A DNA stretch of 22,853 nucleotides. Source: a virus. Both the position numbers and the translations under genes were made by a program. Shown here in pieces: positions 1 to 7,147 of this stretch. The stretch spans positions 1 through 22,853 of the IMG/VR virus record IMGVR_UViG_3300031214_000014; one strand, given 5' to 3'. Numbering within the stretch: the first letter of the stretch is position 1; the number at the start of each line of letters is the position of its first letter. A model generated the notes under the pieces. The model saw nothing but the letters and a program-made list of their open reading frames with translations. It did no database searches and had not been told where the DNA came from.

Positions 1-171
1 ACTGCGCCTCCAATGGTAAGCTAAGTACGAGCCTTGTAGAACTGTGTACACTATTGTTGCTATGTACATCCAGTCCTCAAGGCCCAAACCAAATACACTT
101 GCTGCACTTACCGTAATAGGAGGTGCCACACGAAGAGCGCCATCCACAAATTGCGTTACTTCGTTTGACAC
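1..171 (-). CDS. Holin, partial (C-terminus beyond the left edge)
   Basis: I read 57 codons from a GTG start at 171 to the window edge without a stop; the frame is open at position 1. The visible protein has a short polar N-terminus (starts MSNEVTQFVDGALRVAPP), then SVFGLGLEDWMYIATIVYT and a hydrophobic stretch at about residues 36-50, ending with a basic YHWRR turn. This is the look of a small phage holin, which forms the membrane lesion that times lysis. The GTG is chosen because AGGAGG lies 4 bases upstream, while the overlapping ATG (171-173 region, +1 frame) hits a stop after five codons. Its place after the tail genes matches T7 gene 17.5. The family is recognised by pattern only; a second membrane segment, if any, is outside the window. 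Confidence 0.75.
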   Translation of the reverse strand, partial: MSNEVTQFVDGALRVAPPITVSAASVFGLGLEDWMYIATIVYTVLQGSYLAYHWRRS

Positions 172-201
172 ATTACCTCCTGTTATAATTTAACCTGTAG
201 C

Positions 202-297
202 TCAACTTCCGTAGGCGTAATCGCTTGCTGATATTTGAATCAACCGGGGATCCACCCCTGCTCTACGCTTGTTTGATGTTGTTGAGAATTTAAACAT
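202..297 (-). CDS. 31-aa mini-ORF, possible endolysin N-terminal remnant
   Basis: The ORF starts directly after the tailspike stop (TAAATG) and has a good ribosome-binding site, GGGAGGTGG, 7 bases before the ATG. The peptide begins MFKFSTTSNKRRAGVDPRLI and ends QISASDYAYGS. The first 22 residues resemble the N-terminus of phage M15-type peptidase endolysins (FS-x-S-x-x-x-R-x-x-GV-x-P-x-L-I pattern), but such domains run for more than 100 residues and this one stops at codon 32. From about position 230 the next frame reads QQAITPTEVELQVKL and stops at 183-185, so two unrelated coding remnants may abut here. It could instead be a real short peptide. The M15 resemblance is from memory and unverified. 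Confidence 0.4.
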   Translation of the reverse strand: MFKFSTTSNKRRAGVDPRLIQISASDYAYGS

Positions 298-2169
298 TTA
301 TTTCCACCTCCCCTGAGCAAATAACACTACGTCGCCGCTAAAGGCCGCGCTTATTCTCATTCTGCCCTGAGTTGCTTGAAAGGAGTTATTTGGCCAATGA
401 ACAATCCCAATTTCGGGGGATCCAGACGCCGTTGCAAACAATACATAGTCGTCATCGAGAAAGTCCGCCGGAAACGGCCAATCAGCGTCCGCATTTGGCC
501 CGTCAAAATCTACGAAAGAACGGATGTGTTTGCACACTTGCGTACCGTCCTCCCATCTTGTCCATTCGCCGTCGGAATTGCTTCCCGAATTTACAACGAA
601 CTCGCCGTACCTTGTTATCCGCGTTGTTGTGCTGGTATCAACAGTATCTTGGGACGTGGGGTTTAATAGCGTTGTAGTTTCAGAGTCTACTTGATTAATA
701 GTTATAAGCTCACAAGTGTCGTTTTCAGTGTCTCTTAACGAAATATCTGTTGTTTGAGTGTCGTTGCCACTTGGTGTTTTTACAATTTTGACCGAGTCTA
801 TCTTAACGTTGGCGATTGGATACCCAACGCTTTCCCCCGGTAGAGTTAGTAATGATATAGGCGCACTATTGGCAGGAGATTCAAAATCGTTTTGGTTAGC
901 GTCTTCTATGTAAAGTTTGCCTATGTGTATTTGCGGCGCTAGCGTCGTCCAGCGTCTAATGTTTATCCCGGACCTATCGCTACGAATAGACCTTAAAACA
1001 CCAATTTCAATTAGCCCCGTTGGCTCGTCGCCTCCGGTTACATCTGGACGTAAACTGATACTTGAACCAGTGTCTGAAAAATAATCAACTTTAATACTAA
1101 CCGGATCAGAGGTTGAATCTAAGTTTCTTAGTACAATGCCCAAGCCGCCTTTTGTGTTATTTGTTATCAAAGTCTTTATATGAAAGTTGGTTATTGTCGA
1201 GTTTGTGTCGTTTGGCTCTATATCAATTCCGTACTGCGGATCAGTTCCCAATATGTCTGAAATTATAAGCGTGTCCGCTGTAAAGCGAGTGCAGTGTACG
1301 ACGCTAATCCCTTGCCTGCGGCAGTCGAATATATGTGCAACCCCTTCTATATCGACAGAGCACGGGTTTTGCGCGCTATCTGCACCAACGTAAATACCAT
1401 CGCCCCATGCTTTAGACAAGGTTGGATTAATTATGCGTACATTTTCTGTAGAGTACAAAGCTATTAGCATGCCCAGCTCTCCGGCTGTGCCGATATGCGT
1501 ATCTCTATCGCCAATTATAACAGGATTGTGTAGCGTTACGTTTTTGCCCCCTTGAAACCCGCCGTACAATGCAAAATAAGTGCCTAGGTCATTTGGTAGC
1601 ACTGTTAAAGACGCACTATGCCAGTAAAGATCCTTATTACTTTTTAATGTTAGGCCGATGCTTCCCGCAAACTCCATCTCATAGTCACCGTTGGCAAGCA
1701 TAAAATGAGCAAAGTTGTCGTGGCCAAACTGCAAAAGATCAAGCACATCTCCGCTGCTTGGAACTATCCCCAAGTCGTGAGTCGTCATAATACCCAAATT
1801 TGAAAACACAAATAAACCGTTCCCAGTAGGGTCTGTTTCTCCGGTTGCGTTCAAAAATGCTAGGGTTCTTTCACTAAGAGTTGCTCCGGCTTGAAGACTT
1901 ACAGCCGGTACGGTAGAAGACCAGCCTTTTACGCCGTGCCCAGTTTTCGGCTCATCTGCTCGATATACAAATGAGCGTTGCCCATAACGCGCATCTACGT
2001 GGAAGCTGTTCGATCTGTATTGCGCCCCGTCTATTCCGGTAGTAGCTGCAAATCCCTCGGCTACGCTCGTGACGCGAATGACGACTTCATCCATGCTGGA
2101 TATCTCGTCTACTTCTATGACTCGTCCGGTATCCAAACTTTCTAAATTATTAGTTCTTAATGTGCTCAT
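298..2169 (-). CDS. Tailspike / receptor-binding protein, beta-helix type
   Basis: This 623-residue virion protein probably binds the host surface and may cleave a polysaccharide. A short N-terminal anchor (residues 1-20, LRTNNLESLDTGRVIEVDEI) resembles the heads of other phage fibre proteins. Residues about 105-450 are rich in short beta repeats with regularly spaced Gly, Asn, Val and Ile (for example NVTLHNPVIIGD, NVRIINPTLSKAWGDGIYVG), as in right-handed parallel beta-helices. Residues 518-623 look like the compact tip domain of many fibres (gp53-like C-terminus): G-E-W-x-R-W-x-D-G-T-Q-V-C, then W-x-F-P, ending VVLFAQGRWK. The start overlaps the adaptor stop as ATGA, with GGAGAGG upstream. 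I see no catalytic residues I can assign with confidence. Arginine codons CGA and CGC appear more often near its start than in the neighbouring internal virion gene, hinting at acquisition. Enzyme activity is inference. Confidence 0.8.
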   Translation of the reverse strand: MSTLRTNNLESLDTGRVIEVDEISSMDEVVIRVTSVAEGFAATTGIDGAQYRSNSFHVDARYGQRSFVYRADEPKTGHGVKGWSSTVPAVSLQAGATLSERTLAFLNATGETDPTGNGLFVFSNLGIMTTHDLGIVPSSGDVLDLLQFGHDNFAHFMLANGDYEMEFAGSIGLTLKSNKDLYWHSASLTVLPNDLGTYFALYGGFQGGKNVTLHNPVIIGDRDTHIGTAGELGMLIALYSTENVRIINPTLSKAWGDGIYVGADSAQNPCSVDIEGVAHIFDCRRQGISVVHCTRFTADTLIISDILGTDPQYGIDIEPNDTNSTITNFHIKTLITNNTKGGLGIVLRNLDSTSDPVSIKVDYFSDTGSSISLRPDVTGGDEPTGLIEIGVLRSIRSDRSGINIRRWTTLAPQIHIGKLYIEDANQNDFESPANSAPISLLTLPGESVGYPIANVKIDSVKIVKTPSGNDTQTTDISLRDTENDTCELITINQVDSETTTLLNPTSQDTVDTSTTTRITRYGEFVVNSGSNSDGEWTRWEDGTQVCKHIRSFVDFDGPNADADWPFPADFLDDDYVLFATASGSPEIGIVHWPNNSFQATQGRMRISAAFSGDVVLFAQGRWK

Positions 2170-2945
2170 TGTACCTCTCCATTAGCTATTGTCCAAAATG
2201 AATTAAGACCAATAGTGATTGTTTGACCTGCACCTATAGTCATCGTTGGGCCAAATGACCAAGCGTTCTTATTCTCAGGGATTGTAACACTATTTTCAAT
2301 AATAGGGTCATGCCACGAAATAGGGCTGAATGCACTGGCCTCTAAAGGAACTTCCCCCGCTAGTTGACTCTGTATGTTAGCGTCAGCAGCCCCGAACTCT
2401 CTTCTTATGTTATAGTCTTCTTGTTTTCTTTCAATAACCTCTGACTCTAGTGGTTCCCTGTACCTATCGTCACCTTCTCTAAAGTTAACAACGGAATCTG
2501 GAACACTTTGGTCAGAGTCTGTTACCTCTGCCTTGCCATTCACATAAAGGTTACCGTCTATTGTAGCATCCTCAATAAAACGGATAGCAGATTGGATAGT
2601 ATATCCCTCTGGAAAGAAACCATCTAAGCTTTCATGAACAATATAAAGTAGCTGCAAGAAGCTATTGTTTAGTACCTCTTGCCCAAAGTTGTTTCCTCTT
2701 TTAAAATCTGCGTAGGGTACGTCCTTAGGCATTACCCTTCTTATTAAAACATTATCTTCTCCAACAGGGGGAGCTACTGATAATTCAAGAGTGTTTGAAC
2801 TGGTTAGAGAGAACGAGGCTAATGCCCCGTCCACAACCACTACCAAGTCTTCATCTCGAAAGTATCCCTCGTCTTGCCCCGTGAAGGAGAAGGTGAATGC
2901 TTTTTGAGTTCCGTTACCAGATCTCTTAACATAGCTAAAAGCCAT
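2166..2945 (-). CDS. Tail fibre N-terminal/adaptor protein (T7 gp17-like)
   Basis: This 259-residue protein begins MAFSYVKRSGNGTQKAFTFSF and continues through residues 1-125 with the conserved T7 gp17 N-terminal domain, which attaches fibres to the tail: note NVLIRRVMPKDVPYADFKRGN and the LNNSFLQLLYIVHESLDGF helix. The rest is a charged linker (about 150-200) and a C-terminal module with NSVTIPENKNAWSFGP and TMTIGAGQTITI, a motif common at the ends of phage structural proteins. T7 gp17 is about 550 residues, so this gene holds only the anchor; receptor binding presumably passes to the next gene, which overlaps by four bases. It lies 30 bases downstream of a predicted phage promoter start and has AGGAGAGGAGG ahead of its ATG. 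Assignment to the family is firm; the adaptor role is inference. Confidence 0.88.
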   Translation of the reverse strand: MAFSYVKRSGNGTQKAFTFSFTGQDEGYFRDEDLVVVVDGALASFSLTSSNTLELSVAPPVGEDNVLIRRVMPKDVPYADFKRGNNFGQEVLNNSFLQLLYIVHESLDGFFPEGYTIQSAIRFIEDATIDGNLYVNGKAEVTDSDQSVPDSVVNFREGDDRYREPLESEVIERKQEDYNIRREFGAADANIQSQLAGEVPLEASAFSPISWHDPIIENSVTIPENKNAWSFGPTMTIGAGQTITIGLNSFWTIANGEVQ

Positions 2946-2972
2946 TCTGACCTCCTCTCCTTAAGTTCATTC

Positions 2973-2989
2973 TTCTATAGTCCGGGTTA
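2973..2989 (-). promoter_or_regulatory. Phage T7/T3-like promoter before the tail-fibre gene
   Basis: On the minus strand the site reads TAACCCGGACTATAGAA, identical in all 17 bases to the copies before the capsid gene and after the reductase gene. By alignment with T7 promoters the start is the G at 2975, giving a 29-30 base leader to the fibre ATG. The first three bases are the stop codon of the internal virion protein gene. It sits at the place of T7 phi17. Confidence 0.82.
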
Positions 2990-5900
2990 ATCGTTAACCG
3001 TATTTGCTATGGCTAATGCAACACCTACGGCTGCTGTGTTCATTATAGGAGCTATGCCATAGATCTGTTTAAGCCCTTTCATTGCAGCTTCTGAATCACC
3101 AGATACAGCACCAGACACAGTTCCTTGTACGCCCTTGAACCCTTGAGTTACAACACCTGATACAGGCAAAGACTCAAGACCTGTTATTGGTCTAGCACCA
3201 GAGCGTGAACCACTTGTACCGGAACCTCCAGTTAAGCCTACAGTAGCACCAATCTCCATACCGAAACCAAGCAGACCTATTTGTGGACTCATGTTAGCGA
3301 TACCCATTGCTGCGTTTGCAGGATCTGAGGCTCTTTCCCAGCTCTCCTCGAAATCATCTCCGTCTTCCTTCGCCTTGATATAAGCACGAGAGTAGTAAGC
3401 ACCAGAGGATAGACCTGTTCCCCACATAACCTTAAGAGCCATAGCGATTTTGTCACCACGGATACCTGCGGCTACCTGACGTTCTATTGCAATCAACGAG
3501 AATGCCCTGAACTGAGTTATAAGCTTGCCTAACTCTTTGCTCATCCAGATAGGTGTGTCACCAACAAAGGACTTCTGCATGTCTCTGGCAAGCATTGAGT
3601 TGAATGCAGCACCAAGCTTATCTAGGAAAATCTCATCCATGCCATCCCCTGTGAAGATCTGTATCTGATCTCCATCAACAGTGGCGTACTCCGGCTTGTT
3701 TCTAATGTGATTGAACACATTGTCTATCTCATCCGGGGATACACCTGCTCTCTCAAGGTTCTCATAGTCCAGTTTCCTAGGTTTGATCTCACCATTAGCC
3801 ATACGAACCAGCCTGTCCTGCATACCTCTAAGTGCAAGGTCTTCAGATCCATGCTGGACTGCACGATACCCTGACAATAGCTGGGTCTTGTTACTAACAA
3901 AGCCATAAGCATTGTTAAATATCCTTTCAAAGGCGCTCTTACCCGGCTCATCCATTGTGTCAAGCAGGTAGTTGTTGTTCTTGATCCAAGCACCTCGCTG
4001 TCCGTATGCGCCAATAAGCTTGTACATACCCTTAAGATCTTCTGATTCTTCTATCTTACCGATAGCTGCGAAGTCTTTGAACTTAGTGTTACGCATAGTA
4101 GTACCAAGGCCATTGTTTACAATAGCGTTAGAGTTCTCACTGATACTAGCAAACCCGTTCCAGCCAAGCCTAACAAGAGATGCGTACTTCCGTGTCATAC
4201 GGATACCTCTGTACCCAAACGGGATGTCACCTGAAGCTGTTGTGTCTAGGCTCTCTCCGTACATAAGACGAACAGAATCCATTAGCTTGTCTGCATCCTC
4301 ACCAACCTCATCTATCTGATCTTTAAGGGTAGCAATCTCTTTCTTAGTATCTCCTCTCTTAATAGCCAGCTCGATCTCGTTCTCCAACAGGTTCTTAGCT
4401 TCTTTCTGGATGTTCTCGATGGTTGACTCTACCTCACCTCTGCTCTTAAAGCCTTGAGTCCCCATAGCTGCATCAGCACTGGCCTCTCTTGCGTACTTCA
4501 TAGCGGTGTTCTGATCTGTATCAATAAGGTCTACCATACGAATGCCTTTGTGCATGTAGTCTATCTTAGCACCCAACGATAACTTAGCTCTGTTGGATAC
4601 CTGTTCAATAGCACGTACATCACTGAAGCTTTCAAGGAACTCATCAATCTGTCCAGTGGGGACACCAAGGTCTTCAAGGTCAGCTCTCAATGCTACAATG
4701 TTTGATTCAGTTAGTACGCTCTTTACACCAGCTTGTTTTGCTTTCACTGTAGAGTTAACAGCTCTTGCGTACTGAGCCTTAGCTACAATACGAGCTGACT
4801 TCTCATTGAGCTTGAACCTACCATTCATATAGGCACCAGTCATGGTCTCTATAACATCTTCTTTCTTATTGGTTCTGCTGGCCTGAAGTATCTTATTACC
4901 ACTAGGGAGAAATGACCAATACTTAGGATCATGCTTGACGTTCTCAAATCCCTTAACACCATAACGCTTGCGGTACTTAAGAGACTCTTCTAGGATACTC
5001 TGTCTTGCTTCTGCTGCAATCTTGATATCCGGGTCATCACTACCACCACGAACCATAGCTAGTACAACTTCATTATCAAACTCTTTCATCTGGTCACCGA
5101 TACCTAGGTGCATCTTGTAAGAGCTAACACCGTTCTTCTTTGCCCAGCTTACCTTGGCTTCAAACTCACGACCACCTTCCTCATTAAGGATACGTGCCAT
5201 GAATGTATCTTGATGGATAGCAGCAGGAACATGGCCCTTGCCAGCTACCTGTGGATCAGATAAGAGCATACGTGACATACCTCTTATAAGATCACTAGGA
5301 CTCGTATCAAGCCTGCTATACAGAGACTTCAATCCAGTCACACCAAGTCCAGACAACCTACGTAGGCTATCTGCTCTAGGGGTCGCTGCACCGAACTGAG
5401 CTGCTTCAGCGGTCATCTCCTCTATACGACCAGCCCCCGGCACATCAAAGATGTCATCCATGAACTCGGAACCTTCAACCCGCATAGCACCAGCGGAATC
5501 ATCAGCGATCTTCTCAGCGGTTGTAGGTGTCCGTACAGTGCCATCCTCGTTGACCCTAGGGGTACGCCCTGCTTCAAGAGCTGAACGCTCTTCCCGTAGC
5601 TTCCTCGCTGTCTCAGCCATATCGCCTGATCTGCGTAGCTCTGCCCTGTTAAGCGGGGACATCTGTGCTTCCATGCTGTCAAGGAGTTTACCCTTAAGAT
5701 GCTCTGGAACAACACCATTAGTTAGCCTGCTTATATCTGCCCATGCATCTCGGAGTGGTTGATCGGCCTTTAGCCTCTGGTCGATATCATCTGCCTTTGC
5801 TTTGACCTTGGCTAGTCGTTCATCTATGCCACTCAGCTTCCCTTGACGCTCAGCAGCACGTCTTGCACGGATACGCTTAGTACCGCCGGGGTCAATATCT

Positions 5901-7099
5901 GGAACCCGTTTGCGGCTCTCTGTGAGCTGGTTGAGCTGGTTGTCTAATTGAGATCTCTCTCTAAGTAGAGCTTCCCTGTCCCCTTTGCTCATCCGGTTCT
6001 TAGCAAGAGGCATCAATTCATCTACCAACTGCTGTCTACCGTCAATGTTACGAACACTTGTTATGCTGATAGCTTCCTCGATATCCTGAAGAGACCTATC
6101 AATCTCGTGCATTCTAGTAATCTTCTGAAGATCCTCGTCTACCAGACGGCTTTCCTCAAAGGCTTCCCGGTACGTATCTGTTCTAGTTGGATCAATGTTA
6201 GCTGGTTTTCCATTCCTAAGTCTTTTGAACCCAGCAACACCCAAAGGAATCGCACTAGATACAAGACCACCACCAATAGAACTAATGACAACATCTTCCC
6301 ACCCTCTATTTGTATCTGTTTGTTTAAGTACAGCCTCTATAGCGGCACCCTCTACGGCACCTAAGGCACCAGTAGATAATGTTCTTGCTAACAAGGTGCC
6401 TCTGGCTAAAGAACCAAGGCCACCCGTTGCAAGGTACAAAGGAAGCAATGCCTCATCAGTCATGCCTGCTGCCATCTGGTAAGCGAACCCTCGCAGACCG
6501 GCATCACCTAACTGTTCAGCTCTGCTTCTGTTGTTATTGATCTGATCCTTTCTTGCTGCGTAGTCCTCGTGATTAACAGCAGAAGCAAGAAGTTCCAGTT
6601 CATTATCTGTGAACTGTTTAGCATCTTGCATAAGCAAACTTTCTTTACCAGCTAAGAATGCCTCGTCCTCTTCAGCTCCACGTAGGTCACTGACCCTCTC
6701 CATACCAGCACCCAAGGTTACATTCTCACGGGCTAGGCTCCATAACTCACCTGCTCCGAGGTCTGCTTCCTCAGCAGCCTCCATTTCTCTGGTTCTCTCA
6801 TTCCTCAGCGTACTGTAATCAGTAGAAAGAATGGGGGAGAAGGTAGTTCCAATGCTCTTGTCTTCCCGAATAGGAGCTACGTTAGATGGGAACTGTGCTT
6901 CTACCTCTGCTGCCATCCCTTCCGGGGCAGGTTGTGCCCCTGTAACTGTACCTTGCGGAGCTACGGTAGCCTCCGAAGGGGAGCTGGTTGGGCTTCTACG
7001 CATAACACTATTGATCTCGTCCTCAGTCGCACCTAATTCTCTTGCTTGCGCTATCAAACTATCTTGAAAAGCGGCACTGTTGTACGGTTTCTCCGCCAT
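2987..7099 (-). CDS. Internal virion protein D (T7 gp16-like ejection protein)
   Basis: At 1370 residues this matches T7 gp16 (about 1318) in size and position, the last and largest inner-core protein before the fibre gene. Such proteins are ejected into the cell first and help build the channel for DNA entry. Visible features: Ala/Pro/Ser-rich N-terminus (residues 1-75), Ala/Gly-rich hydrophobic stretches at about 205-290 (GFAYQMAAGMTDEALLPLYLA; VVISSIGGGLVSSAIPLGVAG), a long charged helical region (about 310-530) and a C-terminus ending in a small hydrophobic helix (GVALAIANTVND). T7 gp16 carries an N-terminal lytic transglycosylase domain; I do not see its catalytic Glu-Ser motif here. The ATG at 7099 has AGGAGG 6 bases upstream. 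The stop codon TAA is built into the next promoter. Confidence 0.87.
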   Translation of the reverse strand: MAEKPYNSAAFQDSLIAQARELGATEDEINSVMRRSPTSSPSEATVAPQGTVTGAQPAPEGMAAEVEAQFPSNVAPIREDKSIGTTFSPILSTDYSTLRNERTREMEAAEEADLGAGELWSLARENVTLGAGMERVSDLRGAEEDEAFLAGKESLLMQDAKQFTDNELELLASAVNHEDYAARKDQINNNRSRAEQLGDAGLRGFAYQMAAGMTDEALLPLYLATGGLGSLARGTLLARTLSTGALGAVEGAAIEAVLKQTDTNRGWEDVVISSIGGGLVSSAIPLGVAGFKRLRNGKPANIDPTRTDTYREAFEESRLVDEDLQKITRMHEIDRSLQDIEEAISITSVRNIDGRQQLVDELMPLAKNRMSKGDREALLRERSQLDNQLNQLTESRKRVPDIDPGGTKRIRARRAAERQGKLSGIDERLAKVKAKADDIDQRLKADQPLRDAWADISRLTNGVVPEHLKGKLLDSMEAQMSPLNRAELRRSGDMAETARKLREERSALEAGRTPRVNEDGTVRTPTTAEKIADDSAGAMRVEGSEFMDDIFDVPGAGRIEEMTAEAAQFGAATPRADSLRRLSGLGVTGLKSLYSRLDTSPSDLIRGMSRMLLSDPQVAGKGHVPAAIHQDTFMARILNEEGGREFEAKVSWAKKNGVSSYKMHLGIGDQMKEFDNEVVLAMVRGGSDDPDIKIAAEARQSILEESLKYRKRYGVKGFENVKHDPKYWSFLPSGNKILQASRTNKKEDVIETMTGAYMNGRFKLNEKSARIVAKAQYARAVNSTVKAKQAGVKSVLTESNIVALRADLEDLGVPTGQIDEFLESFSDVRAIEQVSNRAKLSLGAKIDYMHKGIRMVDLIDTDQNTAMKYAREASADAAMGTQGFKSRGEVESTIENIQKEAKNLLENEIELAIKRGDTKKEIATLKDQIDEVGEDADKLMDSVRLMYGESLDTTASGDIPFGYRGIRMTRKYASLVRLGWNGFASISENSNAIVNNGLGTTMRNTKFKDFAAIGKIEESEDLKGMYKLIGAYGQRGAWIKNNNYLLDTMDEPGKSAFERIFNNAYGFVSNKTQLLSGYRAVQHGSEDLALRGMQDRLVRMANGEIKPRKLDYENLERAGVSPDEIDNVFNHIRNKPEYATVDGDQIQIFTGDGMDEIFLDKLGAAFNSMLARDMQKSFVGDTPIWMSKELGKLITQFRAFSLIAIERQVAAGIRGDKIAMALKVMWGTGLSSGAYYSRAYIKAKEDGDDFEESWERASDPANAAMGIANMSPQIGLLGFGMEIGATVGLTGGSGTSGSRSGARPITGLESLPVSGVVTQGFKGVQGTVSGAVSGDSEAAMKGLKQIYGIAPIMNTAAVGVALAIANTVND

Positions 7100-7147
7100 T
7101 ATTCCTCCTGTTATCTCGCTTGTAGGTTATCTTCTTTCTTCTGGCAA

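Noticed and set aside
240-262. GGGGTGGATCCCC hairpin as a terminator after the tailspike
   Set aside because: The stem is only 4-5 base pairs and no T-run follows in either direction.
372-677. Plus-strand ORFs in the tailspike region
   Set aside because: They oppose a long coding frame, lack ribosome-binding sites and show no domain; the same holds for all other plus-strand ORFs in the window, such as 3972-4319 and 14670-14996.
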